64,000 nt of DNA from Rhodospirillaceae bacterium MC! (lineage in GTDB: Bacteria; Pseudomonadota; Alphaproteobacteria; MC1): contig NQOV01000005.1 in the NCBI GenBank assembly GCA_002632265.1, positions 84,234 through 148,233 of the forward strand. The letters run 5' to 3'. Position numbers and translations under genes: made by a program. Shown here one piece after another: positions 21,696 to 30,525 of the stretch (position 1 is the stretch's first letter; every line of letters begins with the position of its first letter). The notes under the pieces are model-generated. The model was not told where the DNA came from. It worked only from the letters and a program-made list of their open reading frames with translations, and did no database searches.

Positions 21696-21750
21696 ATAAC
21701 ATAACATAACATAACATAACATAACATAACATAACATAACATAACATAAC
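21696..21750. repeat. (ATAAC)11 pentanucleotide microsatellite upstream of pheA
   Basis: Eleven perfect ATAAC units occupy 21696-21750, with degenerate units on both sides up to 21776. The array fills most of the 133 bases between the Usp gene and the pheA start at 21787. No Shine-Dalgarno-like sequence separates the array from the ATG. Confidence 0.95.
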
Positions 21751-21786
21751 ATATAATATAACAATAACATAACGTAATATAATAAA

Positions 21787-22635
21787 ATGACAAATAAAAC
21801 CAACAAGATTTCCTTTCAAGGAGAACTCGGTGCTTTCTCTCATCTAGCATGTAAGGAAAAATTTCCCCATATGGATGTTGTGCCATGTATTACATTCGAT
21901 GATGCTATTAATGCGGTCAAGCAAGGTAAAACAGATCTCGCAATGATCCCCATTGATAACACCATAGCGGGCAGAGTTGCCGACGTTCACCGCTTGCTAC
22001 CTAAATCTAAATTACATATTATTGGGGAATTTTTCTTGCCGATTAATCATTGTCTTTTAGTTAATAAAGGTAATAGCATTGAGAACTTAAAGGAAATCCA
22101 TAGCCATGTTCATGCTATCAATCAATGCCGAAATTTTAGCGAAAAACATAAGCTAAAAAGCGTTATCGCAACAGATACGGCAGGATCAGCCAAAGAATTA
22201 GCAGAAAATCCCAATATGGAACATTCGTCCATAGCCTCCCAATTGGCAGGAGAAATCTATGGGCTTGATATTCTTCATCGTGGAATCCAAGATGAGAATG
22301 GGAATGTTACAAGATTCATTGTATTATCGCCAGAAAATACCCATATTGATTATGATCCTAAAAAATTATATGTTACAAGTTTGATGTTTAATACTAAAAA
22401 TATTCCTGCAGCCTTATATAAGGTACTCGGTGGCTTTGCAACAAATGATATAAATCTAACTAAATTAGAGAGTTATTTCTTTGAAGGCTCATTAAGTGCC
22501 AACTGCTTTTATATGGAAACGGAATCTCATACGGATTCATCTCGCATGAAAAACGCTCTAAAGGAAATCAACTTTTTTGCTGATAACATTAATATACTAG
22601 GAACATATCAAGCTTCTTCATTTAGAAAAAGATAA
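21787..22635 (+). CDS. pheA: Prephenate dehydratase
   Basis: This 282-residue monofunctional enzyme converts prephenate to phenylpyruvate in phenylalanine synthesis. The dehydratase domain starts ISFQGELGAFSHLA and includes DLAMIPIDNTIAGRVAD, ATDTAGSAKEL and the catalytic GNVTRFIVL near residues 173-181. A C-terminal ACT domain follows (ALYKVLGGFATNDINLTKLES, about 202-222) and would sense phenylalanine. There is no chorismate mutase domain. The ATG at 21787 has no ribosome binding site: the upstream bases are ATAAC-type repeats and AATATAATAAA. A leaderless start or translation coupled to the Usp gene is possible. The MBL-fold gene follows 47 bases later. Confidence 0.95.
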   Translation: MTNKTNKISFQGELGAFSHLACKEKFPHMDVVPCITFDDAINAVKQGKTDLAMIPIDNTIAGRVADVHRLLPKSKLHIIGEFFLPINHCLLVNKGNSIENLKEIHSHVHAINQCRNFSEKHKLKSVIATDTAGSAKELAENPNMEHSSIASQLAGEIYGLDILHRGIQDENGNVTRFIVLSPENTHIDYDPKKLYVTSLMFNTKNIPAALYKVLGGFATNDINLTKLESYFFEGSLSANCFYMETESHTDSSRMKNALKEINFFADNINILGTYQASSFRKR

Positions 22636-22682
22636 TAAATGCTGAAACTTATCTCAAACTAACCCTATAAGGATATAAAATT

Positions 22683-23435
22683 ATGGAATACATCTCTATT
22701 GGATCAGGAAACGCCGTTAATTCATGTGGTCAAGCGAACGCCTGCCAACTTTTAAAGCTAAAAAATGAAACCATAGCTATCGACATGGGCCCTACTTCAT
22801 TAATGCGTTTAAAACAAGAAAATATTGAACCAGCAGATATCAGCAAGATTTTTATAACTCATCTTCATGGCGATCATGCAGGTGGCTTGCTATATTTTCT
22901 ACTGGATAAATATACTGCAAATCCAGAAAGTATCGTTACAATCATCGGTCCAGTTGGCACTAAAGAAAGCCTAGAGTTAACAACAACCGCAATGTATAAC
23001 GGCTTAGAACAAGAATTACTTAATCCTAAAGTGGTAAAATTCGTTGAAGTGGAAATGGATCAAACTATCGAAATTGATAACATTCATCTAGAAACATTTA
23101 GAGCCGATCATTTCACAGGTAAATACCAAGCTCTAATGCTAAAATTAACAGTGGAAAACAAAAGCATATTCTTTAGTGGCGATACAGAATGGCGAGATGA
23201 GATAATAACTTACACCAATAACACAGATCTTACCGTTCTGGATGTTATGCTAATCAACGCTGTTTTGCCTAAACACATCGTAATAGACGATCTTAAAAGA
23301 TCCTTAAACGATATTAATGCCAAAAATATTTTCATAAATCATAGTAATATGGGAATAATCAAAGACAACGCTCCTTTCATGCTCAACAACTCAAAAATCA
23401 AAATTACCCATGACGGTATGCGAGCTACGATATAA
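22683..23435 (+). CDS. Metallo-beta-lactamase-fold hydrolase, RNase Z/PhnP-like
   Basis: This 250-residue protein has the metal-binding motif THLHGDHAGG (HxHxDH) near residues 58-67. Further ligand candidates are DHF near 140 and SGDTEW near 161-166, and an H near 219 (INHSNMG). The N-terminus ISIGSGNAVNSCGQANACQLL resembles the RNase Z/ElaC and PhnP group rather than true beta-lactamases. The substrate could be tRNA 3' ends, a cyclic phosphodiester or another phosphoester, and the sequence does not decide. The start at 22683 follows AAGGA by 9 bases. It lies between pheA and an LpxD-like gene, with short gaps suggesting one transcript. Confidence 0.85.
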   Translation: MEYISIGSGNAVNSCGQANACQLLKLKNETIAIDMGPTSLMRLKQENIEPADISKIFITHLHGDHAGGLLYFLLDKYTANPESIVTIIGPVGTKESLELTTTAMYNGLEQELLNPKVVKFVEVEMDQTIEIDNIHLETFRADHFTGKYQALMLKLTVENKSIFFSGDTEWRDEIITYTNNTDLTVLDVMLINAVLPKHIVIDDLKRSLNDINAKNIFINHSNMGIIKDNAPFMLNNSKIKITHDGMRATI

Positions 23436-23460
23436 CGTTAGATAAGGATTTAAAGACAAA

Positions 23461-24378
23461 ATGAAACTCTCTGAATTAAATACAAATCTAAAAATTATAA
23501 ATAATGATGTTGATTTCGAGTCTCTAGGTCTAGCTTTAGAACATTATAATGATAAGCCTTTTTTATCTTTTTTATATAATGAGTATTTTATGAAAAAGAT
23601 ACTATCTAACGACGCAATAACCGCAGTGGTTACCACTGAACAAGTGGCAGAACTCTTATTAAAAGAAAAACCGTCCTTAGGAATTTTAATTTCCAATGAT
23701 CCTAAAAATGATTTTTATCATATCCATAACACTCTATACGAATCAGGATTTTACAAACAAAATACCATAAAATCCCACATATCCCCTACTGCGATTCTCC
23801 ACCCTAGCGTAAATTTAATGGGCGAAAATATCACAATCGGCGAAAATACTATCATAGAACCCAATGTAGTAATTCATGATAATGTTAGCATAGGCAATAA
23901 TTGCACTATAAAATCAGGTGCAGTTATCGGCGGAAGTTCTTGTATTACTTATGTTAATGAAGACAATAGAAACGCTATAGTTAAATCCTTAGGCTGTGTT
24001 GTCATAAAGAATAATGTGTATATAAATTCTAATAGCGTTATTGATAAAGGACGCTTTAACACCACATTAATCGAAAGCCATGTGATAATTGATAGTTTAG
24101 TTTACATTGCTCACGATGTAATAATTAAAGAAAACACTATCCTTTTAGGTGGGACTGTAGTATCAGGCTATACGGTTATCGAACAAGATAGCTACACAGG
24201 CCCCAACTCCACCATAAGCGACGCTTTACTAATCCAAAAAAATGCTAAAATATCCTTAGGTGCAGTTGTCATTAACAATGTAAAAAGCAATCAGACAATG
24301 TCTGGCAATTTCGCCATGGATCATACCACATGCTTAAAAATCCAACACTACACCAAGAAAAAAATCTCAAAACTTTAG
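23461..24378 (+). CDS. LpxD-like N-acyltransferase (left-handed beta-helix)
   Basis: This 305-residue protein has a variable N-terminal domain of about 100 residues and then hexapeptide repeats (SPTAILHPSVNLMGENITIG...). LpxD-type segments are LGCVVIKNNVYINSNSVIDK, then SLVYIAHDVIIKENTILLGG and QTMSGNFAMDH. The histidine of YIAHDV corresponds to the catalytic base in LpxD, which adds the N-linked acyl chain to UDP-3-O-acylglucosamine in lipid A synthesis. It is shorter than E. coli LpxD (341) and lies outside an lpxD-fabZ-lpxA cluster. It may therefore be a second LpxD or an acyltransferase for another sugar. A palindrome starts 2 bases after its stop. Confidence 0.8.
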   Translation: MKLSELNTNLKIINNDVDFESLGLALEHYNDKPFLSFLYNEYFMKKILSNDAITAVVTTEQVAELLLKEKPSLGILISNDPKNDFYHIHNTLYESGFYKQNTIKSHISPTAILHPSVNLMGENITIGENTIIEPNVVIHDNVSIGNNCTIKSGAVIGGSSCITYVNEDNRNAIVKSLGCVVIKNNVYINSNSVIDKGRFNTTLIESHVIIDSLVYIAHDVIIKENTILLGGTVVSGYTVIEQDSYTGPNSTISDALLIQKNAKISLGAVVINNVKSNQTMSGNFAMDHTTCLKIQHYTKKKISKL

Positions 24379-24380
24379 AT

Positions 24381-24462
24381 ATACCTTAACTTAGAGAGAC
24401 GTGTACTTAATGCCCTACACTAGCCCTAAGGTAAGGTACAATTAACCCACTTATCACGATCC
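24381..24462. repeat. Palindrome family B, copy 1
   Basis: This is a shortened family B element starting 2 bases after the LpxD-like stop. It shares GACGTGTACTTAATGCCCTAC and the right arm GCCCTAAGGTAAGGTACA...TTATCACGATCC with copy 2, which follows immediately. Confidence 0.85.
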
Positions 24463-24464
24463 GC

Positions 24465-24573
24465 AGGATTGGGAGAAATGGGCTAAGATGTGCCTTAACT
24501 TAGGGCGACGTGTACTTAATGCCCTACATAAGCCCTAAGGTAAGGTACATATTAGCCCATTTATCACGATCCT
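24465..24573. repeat. Palindrome family B, copy 2, overlapping the end of uup
   Basis: Imperfect inverted arms of about 42 bases lie at 24465-24506 and 24532-24573. The loop region carries GGGCGACGTGTACTTAATGC. The last bases of the right arm supply the stop codon and final two codons of uup on the minus strand, so element and gene end overlap. Confidence 0.9.
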
Positions 24574-26417
24574 ACCTCGAGTTCTTCGGCTTTTAGGGAA
24601 ATATCGAGCCATTGTTCTTCGGCTTTTATTAGTTCGTCTTTTACTTCGGTTAGTTGGAATGAGAGGTTGTCGAACTTGGTTGGGTTGTTTAGGTATAGAT
24701 TGGGATCGGACAGTTGTTGTTCTATGGTTTCGATGTCTTTGGCTAGGCGTTCCATTGTTTTGGGTAGGATGTCTAGGGCTCTTTTGTCGTTGTAGGTTAG
24801 TTTATTAAGAGCTTCTTTTTTTCGGCGTTCTTTTGCTAGGTTGGGATTTTTCTTTTCTTCTTTTTTCTCTTGAATTTCCTTATTGCTTTTTGATATTTGG
24901 TTGAGATAATCACTGTATCCGCCTGCGTATTCTGTAACTTTACCGTTACCACTCATTACTATGGTTGATGTGGCTAGTCTATCTATGAAATCACGATCGT
25001 GGCTGATTAAGATTAACGTGCCGTCATAGTCGCCTAGTACTTCTACTAGTAGGTCTAGGGTGTCCATATCTAGATCGTTTGTTGGCTCATCTAGTACCAT
25101 TAAATTGGTCGGATATGCTAGGATTTTAGCGAGCATTAGTCTATTTTTCTCGCCACCTGATAGATTGCGGATGGGATCGAAAGCCTTTTTTGGATCAAAG
25201 AGAAAATCACGCAGATAACCAATGGCGTGGCGTGGCTTACCATTGACGGTAACATATTCGCCTCCATGATTGGTCAGATAGAAAATCATGTTATCATTTT
25301 CATCTAAGCTTTCACGCTTTTGATCAAAGGAAGATACGCTTAAACCTGTACCGAGTTTTACTGTACCTTTATCTGGAGATAGCTTTCCTATTAACATATT
25401 TAAGAATGTAGATTTACCGACGCCGTTAGGGCCTACGATCGCAATTTTCTCGCCCTTTTTTACGAGCATTTCAAAGCCATTAACAATCAGCTTTTCCCCT
25501 TGATCTTCTGTGATGAATGATTTATGTAAATTCTTAACTCGAATTACTGCTTTACCTTGGCCTTCTTCTACTTCCACTTGCATTTTAGCACGTCCACGGC
25601 GATGCAAATGGCTGGATTTAGTTTTGCGTAAACTTGCAAGTTTACCTACACGGCGTTGATTACGTTTTCGGCGTGCGGTAACTCCTCTTTGCATGTAGCG
25701 AAGTTCTTCGGCTATTTGGATATTTAGATTATTTAAATATTTTTCTTCTTCTTCGAAAACTTGTTCTTGCCATGTTTCAAAGTCCGTATATCCAATATGC
25801 GATGTACGAAGTTTTCCACGATCTAGCCAAAATGTGCGTTTAGATGTGGCATTTAAGAACTTCCTATCATGGCTAATTATCAAATAACTCCCCTTAAAGG
25901 ATTTTACACGTTCTTCTAACCATAAAATAGCGTCGATATCTAGGTGGTTGGTGGGTTCATCGAGCATTAGGATATCAGGTTCGGCAGATAAGGCACGAGC
26001 AAGGGACGCCTTACGACTTTCTCCACCAGATAAAGAGGCGAAATCACGGTCAGGATCTAAATTCAATTCGGAACATATGGCGTTAACTTGATATGATCTA
26101 TCTTGTAATTCATCATCTCTTAACTTGGGCAAACCCTCTTTTATGAATTCGAATACGGTTTTATTTACATCTTTTGGGATATCCTGTTCTAAGCGTGAAA
26201 TTACTGTTCCTGGTTGGATGAATATTTCGCCGTCATCGGGTTCGATATCGCCTGAAAGAATTTTCATCAAAGTAGATTTACCACAACCATTATGACCAAC
26301 CAAGCATATTTTTTCGTTCGGTAAAATACTAAATGAAATATTTTCCAACAACGGCTTTCCTCCGAATGTTACTTTCAAATCTTTCATGGTTACTAAGGGC
26401 GGTTGTGCGTTCGACAT
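24564..26417 (-). CDS. uup: ABC-F ATPase, Uup-like
   Basis: This 617-residue soluble protein has two ABC domains and no membrane segments. Walker A motifs are GHNGCGKSTLMK (about 36-47) and GPNGVGKSTFLN. Signature motifs are SLSGGESRKASLARAL and NLSGGEKNRLMLAKIL. Walker B motifs are LMLDEPTNHLD and LMVLDEPTNDLD. A charged linker lies between the domains, and a C-terminal coiled-coil of the Uup type fills about residues 540-612. ABC-F proteins act on ribosomes or on branched DNA; Uup reduces precise transposon excision in E. coli. ATG at 26417 is preferred; a TTG two codons earlier at 26423 is also in frame. The last codons lie inside palindrome B copy 2. Confidence 0.93.
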   Translation of the reverse strand: MSNAQPPLVTMKDLKVTFGGKPLLENISFSILPNEKICLVGHNGCGKSTLMKILSGDIEPDDGEIFIQPGTVISRLEQDIPKDVNKTVFEFIKEGLPKLRDDELQDRSYQVNAICSELNLDPDRDFASLSGGESRKASLARALSAEPDILMLDEPTNHLDIDAILWLEERVKSFKGSYLIISHDRKFLNATSKRTFWLDRGKLRTSHIGYTDFETWQEQVFEEEEKYLNNLNIQIAEELRYMQRGVTARRKRNQRRVGKLASLRKTKSSHLHRRGRAKMQVEVEEGQGKAVIRVKNLHKSFITEDQGEKLIVNGFEMLVKKGEKIAIVGPNGVGKSTFLNMLIGKLSPDKGTVKLGTGLSVSSFDQKRESLDENDNMIFYLTNHGGEYVTVNGKPRHAIGYLRDFLFDPKKAFDPIRNLSGGEKNRLMLAKILAYPTNLMVLDEPTNDLDMDTLDLLVEVLGDYDGTLILISHDRDFIDRLATSTIVMSGNGKVTEYAGGYSDYLNQISKSNKEIQEKKEEKKNPNLAKERRKKEALNKLTYNDKRALDILPKTMERLAKDIETIEQQLSDPNLYLNNPTKFDNLSFQLTEVKDELIKAEEQWLDISLKAEELEVGS

Positions 26418-26448
26418 TTTCAAGCTTTCATCAATATATTATTTAATT

Positions 26449-26484
26449 ATTGCCATTTTAATATATTTATGGTAAAATGGCAAT
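26449..26484. promoter_or_regulatory. Symmetric divergent promoter for uup and glmU
   Basis: A perfect 12-base inverted repeat (26449-26460 and 26473-26484) is also two overlapping face-to-face promoters. Plus strand: TTGCCA at 26450-26455, 17 bases, TAAAAT at 26473-26478. Minus strand: TTGCCA at 26483-26478, 17 bases, TAAAAT at 26460-26455. Each -35 box shares its arm with the other direction's -10 box, so only one polymerase could occupy it. Confidence 0.7.
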
Positions 26485-26534
26485 ATAAATATTAAAGAAA
26501 GTTAAACTAATAACTAAGAAGAGGAGTTTTAATC

Positions 26535-27878
26535 ATGGATATATCGGCAATCATTTTAGGTGCAGGGCATGGAACAAGAATGAAATCATCCATCCCAAAA
26601 GTAGCCCATAAAATTGGCGGTAAGCCTATGATTTCCCACGTTATATCATCATTAGAACAAGCAGGATGTGAAAAGAATAACATCACTGTAGTTATAGGCG
26701 AAGAACAAACAATCTTGCATGATATCCTAAGTGAATATAAGATAGCCTATCAAAAGGAACGCCTAGGAACAGCACACGCTACTCTCTCGGCTCAAGATAG
26801 CATAAAAGAAAATGTAGGCGATATATTTATCTGCTTTGGCGATAATCCGTTAATTCCTGCTAGCATATATGAACAAATGTTAGAAAAACGCCGTAAGGGT
26901 AATCATGTGGTATCGGTGGGCTTTCAACATACAGGAACAAAAGCCTATGGACGCTTAATTACAGACGAAAATAAATTACTCGAAAACATCGAATTTAAGG
27001 ACGCAACAAAACAACAACAACAAATTACCCTATGCAATGGCGGAATCATGTGTGTGGACGCTCAACATCTATTTGAACTGCTTAATATGGTGGAAAATAA
27101 TAATGCTCAAAATGAGTATTATTTACCTGATATCATCAAAATAGCCAACAATAAAGGCTTAAGATGTTCTTGGGTTGAGGCTTTAGAAAGTGATATCTTG
27201 GGCGTTAATTCAAGAGTAGAACTCTCACAAGCTGAAGAGATTTTCCAATCTCGTAAACGTCTTGAGGCCATGAATAACGGTGCTACCTTGCTCGATAAAA
27301 ATACAACCTATTTTAGCCATGATACAATCATCGGCAAAGATGTTATCATCGAACCGAATGTCTTCTTTGGCGTTGGCGTTAGTGTAGAAGATGAAGTTCA
27401 CATTAAGGCAAATAGTCATTTTGAAAACTGTGTAATTAAAAAGCATGCCATAATCGGTCCCTTTGCTCGTATTCGTCCAGGGGCAATTATTGGCGAACAA
27501 GCACACATCGGCAATTTTGTTGAGATCAAAAACTCGCACATACATAAACAAGCTAAAGTAAATCATCTTACATACATTGGCGATAGTGATATCGGCGAGC
27601 GAACAAACATCGGAGCAGGAACTATCACATGTAACTACGATGGCTTTAATAAGGATAGAACTACAATCGGCAAAGATGTATTCATCGGCTCGAACACATG
27701 CTTAATCGCTCCTGTAACTGTGGAAGATAAAGCCATGACCGCCACTGGTACGGTAGTAACTAAAAATGTGAAATCTGAAGCTCTAGCAATTTCTCGAACT
27801 AAACAATTAAACAAAGAAAACTTTGCCACGCTTTTAAATAACAAAAATAAAAAGAGAAAAGAACAGAGTAAAAAATAA
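26535..27878 (+). CDS. glmU: Bifunctional GlmU (N-acetylglucosamine-1-phosphate uridyltransferase / glucosamine-1-phosphate acetyltransferase)
   Basis: This 447-residue enzyme makes UDP-GlcNAc for peptidoglycan and lipid A. The N-terminal uridyltransferase shows LGAGHGTRMKSSIPKVAHKI (residues 8-27) and FGDNPLI. The C-terminal left-handed beta-helix acetyltransferase shows GPFARIRPGAIIGEQAHIGN, then FVEIKNSHI and GAGTITCNYDGFNKDRTTIG. The first glycine-rich loop reads GAGHGTR where most family members have AAGKGTR. Length is normal (about 450). The start at 26535 follows GAGGAG by 8 bases. The stop overlaps the comM start by one base (TAATG), so the two are co-translated. Confidence 0.97.
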   Translation: MDISAIILGAGHGTRMKSSIPKVAHKIGGKPMISHVISSLEQAGCEKNNITVVIGEEQTILHDILSEYKIAYQKERLGTAHATLSAQDSIKENVGDIFICFGDNPLIPASIYEQMLEKRRKGNHVVSVGFQHTGTKAYGRLITDENKLLENIEFKDATKQQQQITLCNGGIMCVDAQHLFELLNMVENNNAQNEYYLPDIIKIANNKGLRCSWVEALESDILGVNSRVELSQAEEIFQSRKRLEAMNNGATLLDKNTTYFSHDTIIGKDVIIEPNVFFGVGVSVEDEVHIKANSHFENCVIKKHAIIGPFARIRPGAIIGEQAHIGNFVEIKNSHIHKQAKVNHLTYIGDSDIGERTNIGAGTITCNYDGFNKDRTTIGKDVFIGSNTCLIAPVTVEDKAMTATGTVVTKNVKSEALAISRTKQLNKENFATLLNNKNKKRKEQSKK

Positions 27879-29431
27879 TGTTATCAAAAGTAAGCACCGT
27901 GGGGTTTGACGGCATACTAACAAGAGAAGTAATTATCGAAACACAAATTACTAAAGGTTTGCCTAGCTTTTCCATTGTCGGCTTGCCTGATAAGACCGTA
28001 AGTGAGAGTCGCTCACGCATTAAAGGAGCGTTAAATTCGGCAGGTATTTCCATACCTGCAAAAAGTATAACCGTTAATCTTTCCCCTGCCGATATCCCAA
28101 AGGAAGGCAGTCATTTTGATTTAGCCATTGCCATATCTTTACTTATCGCCATGGATATCCTAAAGCAAAATCTTTTTGATGATTACATTATCATGGGCGA
28201 ATTATCCCTAAGTGGGATGATAACATCCATAAAAGGTGTTCTTGGTGCGTCCATTTATGCCAATGATCAAAATAAGGATCTCATCTGCCCACATGATAAC
28301 GATATGGAAGCAGCCTTAGGCAATGCACGTAGTATTCTTGCAACTAAAAGCTTATCGGATATCATTAACAAGTTTACCAATAGAGATCTCGAAAATATTC
28401 TCGAACCGCTAGATTATATGAGTTATAGAGAGAAAATCCACCAACTCGCCCAAGAAAGCAAAAACACAGAATACAACGAAATATCCCACGTAATCGGACA
28501 AGAAAACGCCAAACGTGCCTTAGAGATTTCCGCATCAGGTGGACACAATATGCTAATGATCGGCTCACCAGGATCGGGAAAATCCATGCTTGCCAGTTGT
28601 TTACCGAGCATTCTACCGCCATTAAGCGAAAAGGAAACCATAGAGACAACTCTAATCTATAATGTGGCAACAAAAGATTATAAAAAGCTCATATTTAATC
28701 GTCCTTTTATTGCTCCACATCATACGAGTTCCGCTCCTGCCATTGTTGGCGGAGGGCCCAACGCTACCGCAGGAGCTATCACCATGGCTCACAATGGCGT
28801 ACTCTTTATGGATGAATTCCCAGAATTTAGAAGAGATGTACTCGAATCCCTACGCCAACCACTGGAAACAGGCACAACCACAATCGCCCGAGCAAAACAG
28901 ACCAACAGCTATCCCGCACGCTTTCAACTGATAGGTGCTATGAATCCTTGTAGATGTGGCGATCTTAAAAATAATAATCCCAGTTGTAATCCTAAGGTTT
29001 GCAATCATAAATATATGAATAAAATATCCGGTCCGCTTATGGATAGAATGGATATCATTCTTGAGATATCCGCTTTAACATCGAGCGAATTGGAACTAAG
29101 TACTAAAAACAACAATCACGGCGAAAGCTCAAGCGTTATCGCTAAAAGAGTACAAAAAGCTCGCAATATCCAAGAACAACGCTATAAGGATCTGAATGTT
29201 AATTGCTACGTAAACGCCCACGCTCCGTCCAATATCTTACATGAAATATGTAATCTTGATGAAGATACTCAAAAGTTCTTAAAACAAGCATCGGAAAAAT
29301 TTAAGCTCACCGCCAGATCATATTTTAGAACCTTAAAAGTTTCCCGCACCATCGCCGATCTCGCCGAATCCCAATTCGTACAAAAACACCACGTAGCCGA
29401 AGCATTGGCATATCGCTTGCGTAATTATTAG
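27878..29431 (+). CDS. comM: YifB/ComM-family Mg-chelatase-like AAA+ ATPase
   Basis: This 517-residue protein has the N-terminal ChlI-like Lon-protease-fold domain (VGLPDKTVSESRSRIKGAL, SPADIPKEGSHFDLAIAISL). An AAA+ core follows with Walker A GSPGSGKSMLAS near residues 227-238 and Walker B LFMDEFPEF. A cysteine cluster, CRCGDLKNNNPSCNPKVC, follows at about 355-372, as usual in YifB. ComM is a hexameric helicase that promotes branch migration during natural transformation. Its presence does not by itself show competence. It is coupled to glmU by a one-base overlap. A short AT hairpin (CCTTATT/AATAAGG) follows at about 29454. Confidence 0.93.
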   Translation: MLSKVSTVGFDGILTREVIIETQITKGLPSFSIVGLPDKTVSESRSRIKGALNSAGISIPAKSITVNLSPADIPKEGSHFDLAIAISLLIAMDILKQNLFDDYIIMGELSLSGMITSIKGVLGASIYANDQNKDLICPHDNDMEAALGNARSILATKSLSDIINKFTNRDLENILEPLDYMSYREKIHQLAQESKNTEYNEISHVIGQENAKRALEISASGGHNMLMIGSPGSGKSMLASCLPSILPPLSEKETIETTLIYNVATKDYKKLIFNRPFIAPHHTSSAPAIVGGGPNATAGAITMAHNGVLFMDEFPEFRRDVLESLRQPLETGTTTIARAKQTNSYPARFQLIGAMNPCRCGDLKNNNPSCNPKVCNHKYMNKISGPLMDRMDIILEISALTSSELELSTKNNNHGESSSVIAKRVQKARNIQEQRYKDLNVNCYVNAHAPSNILHEICNLDEDTQKFLKQASEKFKLTARSYFRTLKVSRTIADLAESQFVQKHHVAEALAYRLRNY

Positions 29432-29545
29432 CAATATTGATATTTCATTCCCCCTTATTAAATAAGGCTTATTTAGGTTACATATACTGTAGAATGTTGC
29501 AAATGATTGTATTATATATTCTTTTTCTTTTCATTTATCATTTAG

Positions 29546-29588
29546 GTTTGTTGTTGCTGGCCTACTATTTAGGCCAGCAACAACAAAC
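29546..29588. repeat. Perfect palindrome, family C core
   Basis: The 19-base perfect arms are at 29546-29564 and 29570-29588, loop CTATT. The inner GGCCTA / TAGGCC core is the same as in the palindrome at 15377. It lies in the 605-base gap between comM and fdsG, which otherwise contains no gene: AT-rich text, a short hairpin at 29454, and the fdsG promoter at 29909. Confidence 0.85.
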
Positions 29589-29908
29589 AACAAGCTATAA
29601 ACAACAAATTATATGATATAAAAACAAGATCTTACTAAACATGAGTCTTTTTATTTAGAATTTACTCTAGTTATCCTTAAGTAAGAGTTATCCTTAAGCA
29701 AGCATTTTCCTTATAAATTGTCAGACCAATCAAACATTATGAACGCTAACGCCATGTATTTGACAGACAAGAATATTTATTATTTTTGATATTTATCAAT
29801 TTCTTTACGCTCTTATAAACAAGTTACTTTTTGTAAAAAAAATTATAGCCAGGCAGGATTTAACAAAACTTAGTAAATACAAATAAATGAAGTTTTAACA
29901 CATTTATA

Positions 29909-29937
29909 TTGACATCTTAAAGATTTTTTGTTATATT
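29909..29937 (+). promoter_or_regulatory. Sigma-70-type promoter for fdsGBA
   Basis: A perfect TTGACA at 29909-29914, 17-base spacer, and TATATT at 29932-29937. It leaves a 5' leader of about 90 bases before fdsG. No known riboswitch is recognisable in that leader. Confidence 0.8.
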
Positions 29938-30036
29938 TAAAATGATCGAACAATTATAAATGAATTGTAATAAATATCATAACGTAATTTTTAAATTCGT
30001 AAAGTAAACAAAATAAAAATATTAGGAGAATTATTT

Positions 30037-30525
30037 ATGAAGTTTTTACCCTATAAAGAGAGTAAAGCACATTTAATAATCACACAGCATAAAGATGTTA
30101 AAGGTGGTTTAATAGTGGCTTTACGAGATTTAGCTGATACTTTTGGATATATTGCCCCGTCATTATTTGATTTTATCGCTGAAACCTTTAGTGTGTCAGC
30201 GGTGGAAGTTAAGGGCGTAGTAACCTATTATCATGATTTCAAAACAGAAAAAAGAGCCACTAATGTGGTACAAGTGTGCATGGCCGAGGCCTGTTATGCT
30301 CGTGGATCATCGGAAATGATAGAAGAACTTAAAAATGTTCTTAATATAGATATCGGCGAAAAAGATATTCATGAAACTTTCGAAATTGAGCCAGTATATT
30401 GCTTTGGTAACTGTGGCACAGGGCCAACAATACGAATCAATGAAAGAATCTTTAGTAACATTAATAAAGATAACGTACGAGCAATCTTAAGAAATTACCG
30501 CATGGAAGAAGAAGAAAATGAATAA
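30037..30525 (+). CDS. fdsG: NAD-dependent formate dehydrogenase gamma subunit (NuoE-like)
   Basis: This 162-residue subunit is homologous to NuoE of complex I. It carries one [2Fe-2S] cluster with ligands in QVCMAEACYARGS and PVYCFGNCGTGP. In soluble FdsGBA it passes electrons together with FdsB toward NAD. The start at 30037 follows AGGAG by 8 bases. fdsB starts 8 bases before this gene's stop, so translation is coupled. Order fdsG-fdsB-fdsA followed by an fdhD-type gene matches the Rhodobacter and Cupriavidus operons. A NuoE of complex I is excluded because a formate-dehydrogenase alpha subunit follows. Confidence 0.93.
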   Translation: MKFLPYKESKAHLIITQHKDVKGGLIVALRDLADTFGYIAPSLFDFIAETFSVSAVEVKGVVTYYHDFKTEKRATNVVQVCMAEACYARGSSEMIEELKNVLNIDIGEKDIHETFEIEPVYCFGNCGTGPTIRINERIFSNINKDNVRAILRNYRMEEEENE

